A DNA stretch of 64,000 nucleotides from assembly GCF_019799905.1 (NCBI RefSeq), contig NZ_JABGCI010000007.1:140885-204884 (forward strand), given 5' to 3'. Made by a program: the position numbers and the translations under genes. How positions within the stretch are numbered: position 1 is the stretch's first letter; every line of letters begins with the position of its first letter. Of this stretch, positions 7,968-16,215 are shown one piece after another. This DNA is from Trujillonella endophytica. Its GTDB lineage: Bacteria; Actinomycetota; Actinomycetes; Mycobacteriales; Geodermatophilaceae. The notes beneath the pieces are model-generated. The model saw only the letters and a list, made by a program, of their open reading frames with translations, was not told the DNA's origin and made no database searches.

Positions 7968-8279
7968 GTGAGGCTGTCCCGCTCGAGCCTGTGCAACCTG
8001 CTCCTGGAGGACGGCGAGGAGGACCTGGCCGTCCTCTTGGCCCGCGCCGACCTCCCCGACGTCCTCGACACCGAGCGGGACGCGGCGGCCCTGAGCGCCC
8101 TCGGGCTCGGGGAGCAGGACCTGCAGGCCCTCCTCCCCGCCGTGGGGAGCGACCCGGCCGGTTCCTCCCCCGCTGCGGACGCGCCCGGCGACGCCGCCGT
8201 CCGGCAGACCATCTCCTCCCGGTGGGCCTCCCTGGTCTCGGCGTGGACCGCACCCGACGGGCCGGCCGGGCGTGCCTGA
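7968..8279 (+). CDS. small hypothetical protein upstream of the acyl-CoA ligase
   Basis: A 103-residue product starting with VRLSRSSLCNLLLEDG is read from the GTG at 7968. A strong ribosome-binding sequence, GGGAGGAGG at 7953-7961, sits six bases upstream and fixes the start. The sequence is acidic and helical in the first half, with LSALGLGEQDLQALLPAV, and ends RQTISSRWASLVSAW. No family is recognised and no membrane segment is seen. It lies 40 bases ahead of the ligase gene, so both likely share an mRNA. Confidence 0.55.
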   Translation: MRLSRSSLCNLLLEDGEEDLAVLLARADLPDVLDTERDAAALSALGLGEQDLQALLPAVGSDPAGSSPAADAPGDAAVRQTISSRWASLVSAWTAPDGPAGRA

Positions 8280-8319
8280 GCCCGCCGTCGCCCAGCGACA
8301 CGAAGAAGGAGCCCTCCCC

Positions 8320-10044
8320 GTGGTCGAGGCGATCCGGACCGTCCCCGCCCGCCTGCGCTGGGAGGGTGCGGCGACCCTGCCCCCGGCCGCCCGCGAGGCC
8401 CTGCTGGGTCCGGGGGCCCGCTTCGAGCTGGGCACGGAGGACGTCCTCGGCCGGCCGCACACCGTCTTCCTGCACCGGCCGCGGACGCTGCGCGCGCTGC
8501 TGGAGGACAAGCCCGAGGCCGCGCTGGACCTGCCGTTCCTGTTCTCGGTGCCGACGGGCCGGCAGTGGACCTACCGGGAGGCGATCGAGGACGTCGACGC
8601 CACCGCCACGCTGCTGCAGGAGCGGTACGGCCTGCGGGCGGGCGACCGGGTGGCCATCGTCGCCGCCAACCACGCCGAGTACGCGGTGCTCATGTGGGCC
8701 GTGGTCACCCTCGGCGCCGTCGTCACCAGCCTCAACGGGTGGTGGACCGCGCCGGAGCTCGCGCACGGCATCGCCCTGACCTCACCGGTGCTGGTGGTCG
8801 GCGACGAGCGGCGCCTGGCCCGCCTGGACCCCGCCTCCGTGCCCGACGGCGTGCCCGTGGTGCGGCTGCACGAGCTGCACGCCGACGCGCAGCAGCTCTC
8901 CGGCCGGCGGCCGGCCCCGGTCGAGATCGCGGAGGACGACCCGGCGGTCATCCTGTTCACCAGCGGCACGACGGGCCGGCCGAAGGGCGCGACGCTGTCG
9001 CACCGCAACATCGTCAACTTCGCCCTGGTCGGCCTGCTGGCCGGCGCGATGGCGCGGGCCGCGGCGCCGGCCCCCGCCCCCGGTGCGCCGCCCGCCCCGG
9101 CGCAGCAGTGCGCGATCGTCACCGGCCCCCTGTTCCACGTCTCGGGGATGGTGTCGGTCCTGGTGACCGCCGCGGCGTCGCCGACCAAGCTGGTGTTCCC
9201 CGAGCCCGGCCGCTGGGACCCGGTCGTGCTCATGGAGCTCGCCCAGGAGCACCGGGCGACCTACCTCTCCGGCGTCCCCACGCAGTTCTGGCGGCTGCTG
9301 CGGCACCCCGACGTCGACCGCTACGACCTGGGCTCCATCACGGCCGCCTCGACCGGCGGGTCCGCGTTCGCCCCGGAGCTGGTGCGGGCGCTGCACGACC
9401 GCTTCCCCCGGGTGGTGCTGGGCAACGGCTACGGGATGAGCGAGTCGGTCGGGCTGGGCGCCCGCATCGGCAACGCCCAGTTCCTGGAGGTGCCCGAGTC
9501 GGTGGGGCCCGCGCAGGCGACGGTCGAGATCGAGGTGCGGCGCGAGGACGGGTCGGTCGCGGCCGAGCACGAGGTCGGCGAGATCCACCTGCGCAGCCCG
9601 TCGATGTTCCTCGGCTACTGGAACGACCCCGCCGCCACCGCGGCCGCCTTCGACGACGACCGCTGGTACCGCACCGGCGACTTCGGGCGCGTGTCCGGTG
9701 GGCTGCTGTTCCTCGAGAGCCGCCGGCGGGACCTCATCATCCGCGGCGGCGAGAACGTCTACCCGATCGAGATCGAGAACCGCCTCGTCGAGCACCCCGA
9801 CGTCGACGACGCAGCGGTGATCGGCGTGGACCACCCCGACCTCGGGCAGGTGCCCAAGGCCTTCGTCGTCCCGCGGGCCGGCTCGGATCTCACCGAGGCC
9901 GCCGTGCGCGAGTGGTGCGGGCAGGCGCTGGCGGCCTTCAAGGTGCCGGCCGCGGTGGAGTTCCGTGCGGCGCTCCCGTACAGCGACACCGGCAAGCTGC
10001 TCAAGGTGCGCCTCGAGGAGGAGCAGCGCGCCGGGTCCGCCTGA
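8320..10044 (+). CDS. class I adenylate-forming enzyme, fatty-acyl/aryl-CoA ligase (FadD-like)
   Basis: The 574-residue enzyme activates a carboxylate with ATP and transfers it to CoA. It contains the AMP-binding P-loop ILFTSGTTGRPKGATLSH (near residue 212), GNGYGMSESVG, WYRTGDFGR and the C-terminal catalytic lysine segment PYSDTGKLLK. An Ala/Pro-rich insertion follows the P-loop (ARAAAPAPAPGAPPAP). I chose the GTG at 8320 because AAGGAG lies nine bases upstream, at 8305-8310. A GTG at 8272 is in frame but lacks one. The acyl specificity is unknown. With the neighbouring CoA transferase and hydratase it belongs to acyl-CoA metabolism. Confidence 0.88.
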   Translation: MVEAIRTVPARLRWEGAATLPPAAREALLGPGARFELGTEDVLGRPHTVFLHRPRTLRALLEDKPEAALDLPFLFSVPTGRQWTYREAIEDVDATATLLQERYGLRAGDRVAIVAANHAEYAVLMWAVVTLGAVVTSLNGWWTAPELAHGIALTSPVLVVGDERRLARLDPASVPDGVPVVRLHELHADAQQLSGRRPAPVEIAEDDPAVILFTSGTTGRPKGATLSHRNIVNFALVGLLAGAMARAAAPAPAPGAPPAPAQQCAIVTGPLFHVSGMVSVLVTAAASPTKLVFPEPGRWDPVVLMELAQEHRATYLSGVPTQFWRLLRHPDVDRYDLGSITAASTGGSAFAPELVRALHDRFPRVVLGNGYGMSESVGLGARIGNAQFLEVPESVGPAQATVEIEVRREDGSVAAEHEVGEIHLRSPSMFLGYWNDPAATAAAFDDDRWYRTGDFGRVSGGLLFLESRRRDLIIRGGENVYPIEIENRLVEHPDVDDAAVIGVDHPDLGQVPKAFVVPRAGSDLTEAAVREWCGQALAAFKVPAAVEFRAALPYSDTGKLLKVRLEEEQRAGSA

Positions 10045-10064
10045 CCGGGCGGGCACGGACACGA

Positions 10065-10100
10065 CGAGGGGGGACGGCGCCGCGGCGCCGTCCCCCCTCG
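10065..10100. terminator. perfect 36-base palindrome, probable bidirectional terminator
   Basis: The two 18-base arms are exact reverse complements (CGAGGGGGGACGGCGCCG and its complement) with no unpaired centre. The element sits between the convergent acyl-CoA ligase and amidohydrolase genes. No T tract follows on either side, as is common for actinobacterial hairpin terminators. Confidence 0.8.
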
Positions 10101-10110
10101 GTGGCCTCGC

Positions 10111-11298
10111 TCAGACCGGGCGACGGGTCGCGAGGAACCAGCCGTTGTCCTTCATGACCTTCTCGGCGTCGGCCATCGTGTAGTCGAAGTTCTCCAGGTC
10201 CTTGATGTAGGACGCCGGGTCGGCCAGGCCCTCCACGTGTGGGTAGTCCGAGCCCATGAGGATGTGGTCGGCGCCCAGCAGCTGGAGCAGGCTCTTCAGC
10301 TCGTCCTCGTAGAACGGGGCCACCCAGACGTGCCGCCGGAAGGTCTCCCGCGGGTCCTCCGGGAACAGGTGCGGCACCTGGCCCCAGGCCTTGGTGAGCT
10401 TCTCGAACAGGTGGAAGACCCACGACGAGCCGGTCTCGATGGCGGCGATGCGCAGGTTCGGGAACCGGGAGAACAGGCCGAGGGCCAGGTGGCTGGCGAT
10501 GGTGTCCTGCATGTAGCTGGCCGAGTGCAGGCTGCGGAAGGCGTTGGCGCGGAAGGCCTCGGCGAAGTCGTTCTCGCCCCAGTCGCCCAGGTACCTCGTG
10601 TAGACGGTGTCGCCGCCGTGGTAGATCACGGTGATCCCGGAGTCGTTGGCCAGCTGCCAGAAGCCGTCGAACATGCGGTCGCCCGGCGCCTTGAGGCCGA
10701 GGACCGTGTTCACCGGGCCGCCGACCATGACCACGAAGCGGGCGTCGTGGTCCAGCGCCCACTGCAGCTCGCGGACGGCGTTCTCGGGGTCGGACAGCGA
10801 GATGTAGGGCGCGGCGAAGATCCGATTCCGGTACGCGAAGCCCCAGTCCTCCTCCATCCAGCGGTTGAAGGCGCGGAAGGCGGCGGCGGCCGCGGGCAGG
10901 TCGTGGCACAGGGCCTGCTCCATGCCGACCCCGAGCGTGGGCAGCATGATGCACGCCTCCATGCCCTGGCGGTCCATCAGCGCCAGGCGCGCGTCGCGGT
11001 CCCGGTACTCGGGGCGGATCGGCTCCAGCTCGCCGAACAGCTTGCTGGTGTCGGCGCCCTTGGGGTTGCGGCCGCGGAAGTACTCGTCCATCACGCCGGG
11101 CGCGGCGACCGGGTCGAACGTCGGGTTGGGGATGAACTTGTTGACCTTCTCCCCCACCAGCAGCCGGGTCTTGCCGTTGACCTCGACCCACTGCATCGCG
11201 CGCTTGCGGTACTGCGGCTCGATGTGGCGGGTGAACGCGTCGAGCGCCTCGTAGTAGTGGTTGTCGCAGTCGAAGAACCGGAACGGCAGTTCGGTCAT
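10111..11298 (-). CDS. amidohydrolase family protein (ACMSD-like TIM barrel)
   Basis: The product has 395 residues. The N-terminal metal motif is degenerate, FFDCDNHYYEALDAF in place of the usual D-x-H-x-H. A central His follows (ITVIYHGGDTV), with HILMGSDYPHVEGLADP at the C-terminus holding the catalytic Asp. This is the COG2159 group, which includes aminocarboxymuconate-semialdehyde and resorcylate decarboxylases. Many actinobacterial members sit in steroid and terpenoid catabolic loci with unknown reactions. The ATG at 11298 has AGGGAG about ten bases upstream; the ATG at 11310 abuts it. It ends the locus begun by the amidohydrolase at 14466, and a candidate operator lies 80 bases upstream. 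Confidence 0.85.
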   Translation of the reverse strand: MTELPFRFFDCDNHYYEALDAFTRHIEPQYRKRAMQWVEVNGKTRLLVGEKVNKFIPNPTFDPVAAPGVMDEYFRGRNPKGADTSKLFGELEPIRPEYRDRDARLALMDRQGMEACIMLPTLGVGMEQALCHDLPAAAAAFRAFNRWMEEDWGFAYRNRIFAAPYISLSDPENAVRELQWALDHDARFVVMVGGPVNTVLGLKAPGDRMFDGFWQLANDSGITVIYHGGDTVYTRYLGDWGENDFAEAFRANAFRSLHSASYMQDTIASHLALGLFSRFPNLRIAAIETGSSWVFHLFEKLTKAWGQVPHLFPEDPRETFRRHVWVAPFYEDELKSLLQLLGADHILMGSDYPHVEGLADPASYIKDLENFDYTMADAEKVMKDNGWFLATRRPV

Positions 11299-11377
11299 GA
11301 GCTCGCGCATCTCCCTCGGAGTCGGCGTCGGGGACCGTCTGCGCGACCGCCGGGGGCGCGCGTCGACGTCACGAACA

Positions 11378-11392
11378 TAGAACGATGTTTCA
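11378..11392. promoter_or_regulatory. candidate TetR operator, copy 1
   Basis: TAGAACGATGTTTCA fits TRGAACNNNGTTYYA, the same pattern as TGGAACACCGTTCTA at 14531. It lies in the 113-base gap upstream of the amidohydrolase gene, about 80 bases before its start. The half-sites GAAC and GTTY resemble those bound by KstR-like TetR proteins, though the spacing is three here rather than two. Confidence 0.5.
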
Positions 11393-11411
11393 GTTAGGGC
11401 AACCCCGCGGG

Positions 11412-13598
11412 TCAGCCGCGCGGCAGGCCCAGCACGTGCTCGGCGATGACGTTGAGCTGGATCTCCACCGTGCCACCGCCGAGCAGCAGCTTCGGCGTGG
11501 ACAGGTGGGCCATGGCGGCGGACCCGCCGTCGGTGCCGAGCACCGCGGCCCCGGCCCCGTGCCAGCCGAGCACCGTGCGGGTGACCGTGGCGTGGTGCTC
11601 GGCCGAGCCGACCTTGAGCACGCTGGCCTCTCCGCCCGGCTGCTGCCCGGCGAGCCGGCGCAGCAGCGAGCGGCGCCCCAGGGCCTCCAGCGCGGCGGAC
11701 CGCGCGGTGAGTGCGGCGAGGTCCCGGAGCACGCTGTCGCGGTCCGCGCCGCCGGCGAGCGCCGCGGCGGCGTGCGCGGTCAGGTCCCCGACCCCCCCGC
11801 CGCCCGACCGGCCGGTGGCGATGGAGACGCGCTCGTTGCCCAGCGTGGTGCGGGCCAGCCGCCACCCCTCCCCCGGCGCACCGATGAGCGCGTCCGGCGG
11901 CACGAGGACGCCGTCCAGGAACACCTCGTTGAACAGGTACTCGCCGTTGGCCTCGCGCAGCGGCCGCACGTCCACCCCGGGGGCGCGCATGTCGACGACG
12001 AAGTAGCTGAGCCCCTTGTGCCGGGGCGCCTCCGGGTCGGTGCGGGCCAGGCAGATGCCGACGTCGGCCTGCGCCGCCTTGGACGTCCACACCTTCTGCC
12101 CGTCCAGCCGCCAGCCCCCCTCGACCGGCACCGCCCGCGTGGCCAGCGACGCCAGGTCCGAGCCCGCGCCGGGCTCGCTGAACAGCTGGCACCAGACCAG
12201 CTCACCGCGGAGGGTCGGGCCGACCCAGCGCTCCCGCTGCTCGTCGGTGCCGTGCGCCAGGACCGTGGGCAGCGCCCACTCACCGATGACGGTCGACGGC
12301 TGCTCCAGGCCGGCCCGCTGGAACTCCTGCGCGACGACGACCTGTCCCACCGCGTCGATCCCGAGTCCGTGCGGCGGCGGGTACTGCGGGGCGACCAGGC
12401 CCGCGTCGGCCAGCGCCCGGCGCCGCTCCGGCTCCGGCAGGGCAGCGGCGCGGGCCAGGTCGGCGGCCACCCGCTCGCGCAGCCCGGCCGGCTCGTCGTC
12501 CAGCTCGACGGTCGCCGCGCGCGGGGTGGCCAGCGCCAGCTCGCCGAGCCGCAGGGCGCCGGTCGCCCGGGGGCCCAGCAGGGCGGCGAGGCTCATCGCC
12601 CGGCGCCAGTAGAGGTGGACGTCGTGCTCCCACGTGTAGCCGATCCCGCCCAGCAGCGTGACGGTGTCCAGGGCGACGTCGACGGCGTCCGGGAGGCAGG
12701 TCTCCGCGGCCGCGGCGGCGGCGACGGCGAACTGCTCGGGCCCCTCGTCCGCGGCCGCGGCGGCGTCCCACACGGCGGCGGCCATCAGCTCGGTCCGGGT
12801 GAACAGGCGGGCGCACTTGTGCTTGATCGCCTGGAAGGAGCCGACGGGACGCCCGAACTGCTCGCGCACCCCCACGTAGGCCAGGCCGGTCTCCTGGCAC
12901 CACCGGGTCAGGCCCGCGGCCTCCGCGCTGAACAGCAGCTCGGCGAGGGTCCGCACCCGGTCGGCGTCGACGTCGAGGACGGCGTCGGCGGGCACGTGCA
13001 GGTCCGCGGCCTCGAGGCGGCCGACGTCGCGGGTGACGTCGACGCCCTCGGCCGGCCGCCGGACCAGCTGCCCCGCCCGCTCCGCGTCGAGGACCAGCCA
13101 CACCGCTCCCCCGGGCGTCTGCGCCGCGAGGACGACGACGTCGGCGGCGAGCGCGCCGAGCACCGGCTCGCTCTCGCCGGAGACGACCCAGCCGCCGCCG
13201 GCCTCCCGCGCCCGCAGGCCGGCCGGACGCAGCGCCAGGCAGCCGGTCGCGCCGCCGGCGAGGGCCTCGAGGACCGCGGCGTGGGCCGCCGTCCCGTGCC
13301 GCGCGACCAGGGCGCCGGCCAGCAGCGTCGGCAGCAGCGGTCCCGGCACGAGGGCGCGCCCGGCGGCCTCCAGGACGACGGCCAGCTCCACCAGGCCCGC
13401 GCCGTCACCGCCGGCCGCCTCGGGCAGGTGCAGCGACAGGAGGCCCTGGTCGCGCAGCTGCGCCCAGCCCTCCGGCCGCGCGCCGGCGCCCAGCTCCGCC
13501 AGCGCGGCCCGCGTCCGCGCGACCGGTGCCCACCGGGCGGCGACGCCGGCGACCGCCGCGGCCAGGTCGACGTGCTCCTCGAGCAGGGCGATCCCCAC
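11412..13598 (-). CDS. double-domain acyl-CoA dehydrogenase (FadE34-like)
   Basis: At 728 residues this is about twice the normal acyl-CoA dehydrogenase length and contains two such domains in tandem. The first (about 1-340) is diverged but keeps YVGVREQFGRPVGSFQAIKH. The second (about 365-728) has WCQLFSEPGAGSDLASL, DGQKVWTSKAAQADVGICL and HATVTRTVLGWHGAGA. Mycobacterial FadE34 (ChsE3) is a fused enzyme of this size acting on a bile-acid-type side-chain CoA ester. By analogy this one may act on a bulky, ring-containing acyl-CoA; that is inference. It follows the amidohydrolase at 13603 by four bases, so the two are one operon. Confidence 0.85.
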   Translation of the reverse strand: MGIALLEEHVDLAAAVAGVAARWAPVARTRAALAELGAGARPEGWAQLRDQGLLSLHLPEAAGGDGAGLVELAVVLEAAGRALVPGPLLPTLLAGALVARHGTAAHAAVLEALAGGATGCLALRPAGLRAREAGGGWVVSGESEPVLGALAADVVVLAAQTPGGAVWLVLDAERAGQLVRRPAEGVDVTRDVGRLEAADLHVPADAVLDVDADRVRTLAELLFSAEAAGLTRWCQETGLAYVGVREQFGRPVGSFQAIKHKCARLFTRTELMAAAVWDAAAAADEGPEQFAVAAAAAAETCLPDAVDVALDTVTLLGGIGYTWEHDVHLYWRRAMSLAALLGPRATGALRLGELALATPRAATVELDDEPAGLRERVAADLARAAALPEPERRRALADAGLVAPQYPPPHGLGIDAVGQVVVAQEFQRAGLEQPSTVIGEWALPTVLAHGTDEQRERWVGPTLRGELVWCQLFSEPGAGSDLASLATRAVPVEGGWRLDGQKVWTSKAAQADVGICLARTDPEAPRHKGLSYFVVDMRAPGVDVRPLREANGEYLFNEVFLDGVLVPPDALIGAPGEGWRLARTTLGNERVSIATGRSGGGGVGDLTAHAAAALAGGADRDSVLRDLAALTARSAALEALGRRSLLRRLAGQQPGGEASVLKVGSAEHHATVTRTVLGWHGAGAAVLGTDGGSAAMAHLSTPKLLLGGGTVEIQLNVIAEHVLGLPRG

Positions 13599-13602
13599 CG
13601 GC

Positions 13603-14466
13603 TCAGCCGTCCAGGCCGAGGACGCGGGCGGCGTTGCCGTAGAGGAACTTCGGCCAGACCTCGTCGCGGAAGGGCACGGAGGGCATGTCCCGGAAGATGC
13701 GCTCCAGCGACATGCCCGCCGGGAAGTAGCCGGCGTAGAGGACCTTGTCCGCGCCGCGGCTGTTGGCGTAGTCGACGATCGCCTTCGGGTAGTACCTCGG
13801 TGCGAAGGCCGAGGTCGAGTAGTACAGGTTCGGCCACTTGAGCATGAGCTTGACGGCCAGCTCCTCCCACGGCTCGCAGCCGTGGCGGGTCACGAAGACC
13901 AGGTCGGGGAAGTCGAACATGACCCGGTCGATCCGGCCGACCTCCTGCACCTCGTAGGGCACGCGGGGTCCGGGGACCCCCGCGCACACGAAGATCGGGA
14001 TGCCGAGCTCCACGCACGTGGCGTAGACGGGGTACATCTGCGGGGCGTCGATGGCCACCTGCGGGAACGTGCCGGCCGGGAAGACCGTCGTCGCCCGGAT
14101 GCCGAACTCCTCGTGCTGCCGGCGCAGGGCGCGGACGGTCCCCATGACGTCGTTGGGGTCGGTCACCACACCGGCGGGGAGGAACCGGTCCGGGTGCTGC
14201 CGGATCGCCCGCTCCGCGGCCTCGCCGTTGACGTGGACCATGCCCTTCTCGATGCCGAAGCGGTCCATCTCGGTCAGCGTGATCGCCACGGGGTCCGACG
14301 TCGGCAGGTCGGCCGGGACGTCCGTGAACATGTACTCGGCCGGCATGTGCGACGCCTGCGAGGCGGCGTCCTTGGTCTGCCGGCGGATGAAGTCGTACTG
14401 CGCGGATCCCTCGGTCGGGAAGCCGATCAGCGTGTCGATGACCGGGAGGTCGGTCGGGCCGGGCAT
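13603..14466 (-). CDS. amidohydrolase family protein (TIM barrel, COG2159)
   Basis: This 287-residue protein starts MPGPTDLPVIDTLIGFP, with a GAGGG ribosome-binding sequence five bases before the ATG. It has LGIPIFVCAGVPGPRVP and LVFVTRHGCEPWEELAVKL, with the histidine expected at a central metal position. The C-terminus YFPAGMSLERIF followed by LYGNAARVLGLDG is the family's usual ending. The N-terminal D-x-H is replaced by DTLIGF, so metal binding may be altered. It is the first gene after the promoter shared with the divergent TetR gene, and is four bases from the double acyl-CoA dehydrogenase. Confidence 0.8.
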   Translation of the reverse strand: MPGPTDLPVIDTLIGFPTEGSAQYDFIRRQTKDAASQASHMPAEYMFTDVPADLPTSDPVAITLTEMDRFGIEKGMVHVNGEAAERAIRQHPDRFLPAGVVTDPNDVMGTVRALRRQHEEFGIRATTVFPAGTFPQVAIDAPQMYPVYATCVELGIPIFVCAGVPGPRVPYEVQEVGRIDRVMFDFPDLVFVTRHGCEPWEELAVKLMLKWPNLYYSTSAFAPRYYPKAIVDYANSRGADKVLYAGYFPAGMSLERIFRDMPSVPFRDEVWPKFLYGNAARVLGLDG

Positions 14467-14530
14467 GGGTTCCCTCGGATTCCTGGGGACGGCGGGAGGA
14501 CCGGGCGCGGGCCCCGGGACGGCCTCACTT

Positions 14531-14545
14531 TGGAACACCGTTCTA
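14531..14545. promoter_or_regulatory. candidate TetR operator, copy 2
   Basis: TGGAACACCGTTCTA lies in the 180-base divergent region between the amidohydrolase gene (start 14466) and the TetR gene (start 14647). GAAC and GTTC form a perfect inverted repeat around three bases. Copy 1 is at 11378. The location is what is expected of an autoregulating TetR repressor. Confidence 0.5.
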
Positions 14546-14646
14546 GGACTGTCAAGGCGCCGCGGACGCCCCTCCGGCTCACCCGGTCGGGTCCCCCCGG
14601 TGGCACGCCGGCGCTCCTCCCGAGCGGCGCCGGTTACCGTTCCGCT

Positions 14647-15276
14647 GTGACCGGCGTCGAGGCCCCAGCCGCGCTGCGGCGGGAGTCCATGACCCCGCGG
14701 CAGCTGGCCCGCCGGGACCGGCTGATCGAGACGGTCGTCGAGATCGTCACCGAGGTGGGTCCGCACGGCCTGCAGATGCGCGAGGTCGCGGAGCGCTCCG
14801 GCGTCGCGCTGGGCACCGCCTACAAGTACTTCCGCTCCCGGGAGCAGCTGATGGCCGCGGCGCTCGCGGAGTGGCAGCAACCGCTGATGGCGCGGATGGC
14901 CTCGGTCAGCCGCGCGCGGGACGCCGACACCGCCGGCCTCGTGTCGGCCTACCTGCGGCGGGCCCTGCGGGCGTTCCACCGCAACCCGAACATGGGCGCC
15001 CTGATGGTGCTGATGCAGACCTCGGCCGACCCCGACGTCGTCGAGAAGGTCGCGGAGATGGGCACCCGGAGCACCGCCGTCATGGAGCAGATGCTGGACG
15101 GCCTCGCGCCCGAGGCCGTGCCGCACGTCAGCCGCGGCCTCGAGGCCGTGCTGATGAACTCGGTGACCGCGCTGGTCACCGGCCGCGCGACCCTGGACGA
15201 GGCCCTGGACCGGGCCGAGGGCGTGGCCCGGCTGCTGCTCTCCGGCGCCGGCTCGACGGGATCCACCGGCGGCTGA
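14647..15276 (+). CDS. TetR-family transcriptional regulator
   Basis: The protein has 209 residues. The N-terminal helix-turn-helix is near residues 35-65: VEIVTEVGPHGLQMREVAER followed by SGVALGTAYKYFRSREQLMA. The C-terminal ligand domain is all helical, and its LVSAYLRRALRAFHRNPNMG and VLMQTSADPDVVE segments resemble the KstR type. A GTG at 14647 and an ATG at 14689 are both possible starts. It is divergent from the amidohydrolase/FadE34-like operon and is the likely repressor of that locus, perhaps released by an acyl-CoA. Confidence 0.85.
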   Translation: MTGVEAPAALRRESMTPRQLARRDRLIETVVEIVTEVGPHGLQMREVAERSGVALGTAYKYFRSREQLMAAALAEWQQPLMARMASVSRARDADTAGLVSAYLRRALRAFHRNPNMGALMVLMQTSADPDVVEKVAEMGTRSTAVMEQMLDGLAPEAVPHVSRGLEAVLMNSVTALVTGRATLDEALDRAEGVARLLLSGAGSTGSTGG

Positions 15277-15335
15277 CCCCCCCGCTCCCGGCCTCCCTCC
15301 GGAGCCCACGACCCGGCCGTGAGACGGTGGGCGGC

Positions 15336-16139
15336 ATGGAGTCCGGCGCCCTCTTCGTGCCCGACGGGGACGCCTTCGTCGCCACCGAGCTGTCGCAGGG
15401 GGCCTGGGATCCCGGCGACGCCAACGGCGGGTCCGCGCTCGCCCTCCTCGGCCACGTCCTCGACGGGGTGCCGACGCTGGTCCCCATGACGCTCGCCCGG
15501 CTCACCGCGGACCTGATGCGTCCCCTGCCGCTGGGCCGGCCGCTGACCGTCGAGTCCGCCGTCGTCCGGCAGGGCAAGAAGATCCAGCTGGTCGACCTGC
15601 ACCTGCTCGTCGACGGCGTCCTGCACGCCCGGGCCTCGGCGCTGCGGCTGCGCGACGCCGACCTGACCGGGCGCGACGACCTGCCGACCGGCGCCGCGCC
15701 GGCGACGACCGCGCCGCTGGTCCCGCCGTACGAGGCGGTGAGCCTGCGCGAGACGTCGGTGTCCCAGGCCGGGTTCATCCGAGGCGTGGACATGCGGCAC
15801 GCCCCGGCCGGCGACGGTGCGGAGAAGGGCGTGTGGGTGCGGCTCGAGGTGCCCGTGGTCGCCGGCGAGCCGGTGCGCCCCACCGCGCGGATGGCCCTGG
15901 CCTTCGACTACGCCAACAACGTCAACGTCTCGATGTCCCCCGGCACCGCGACGACGATCAACCCGGACGTGAGCGCCCACGTGCTGCGGCAGCAGCGCGG
16001 CGAGTGGGTGGCCATCACCGGGCGGACGGAGTTCGACGCGGGGCTGGGGCGCGGCGTCTCGACCGCCGTCCTCAGCGACGACGACGGGGTCTTCGCGCAC
16101 GTCACCGTCTGCCAGCTGGTCCAGCCCCGGCCCCGCTGA
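15336..16139 (+). CDS. thioesterase-superfamily (double hotdog) protein
   Basis: The 267-residue sequence contains two hotdog-like halves, as in acyl-CoA thioesterase II / TesB-like proteins. The first half has ANGGSALALLGHVL and LTADLMRPLPLGRPLTVES. The second has ALAFDYANNVNVSMSP and WVAITGRTEFDAGLGRGVST. It would hydrolyse acyl-CoA esters. The actual chain preference is unknown. It starts at the ATG at 15336, 59 bases after the TetR stop on the same strand, so it may be in the same transcript and linked to the acyl-CoA locus. Confidence 0.75.
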   Translation: MESGALFVPDGDAFVATELSQGAWDPGDANGGSALALLGHVLDGVPTLVPMTLARLTADLMRPLPLGRPLTVESAVVRQGKKIQLVDLHLLVDGVLHARASALRLRDADLTGRDDLPTGAAPATTAPLVPPYEAVSLRETSVSQAGFIRGVDMRHAPAGDGAEKGVWVRLEVPVVAGEPVRPTARMALAFDYANNVNVSMSPGTATTINPDVSAHVLRQQRGEWVAITGRTEFDAGLGRGVSTAVLSDDDGVFAHVTVCQLVQPRPR

Positions 16140-16215
16140 GGGCCGGGGCGCCTCCGCGACCGTCCGCGCGGCAGTACGGTCCCCCGCACCGACCGACCAC
16201 CCACGGGAGCCGGCG

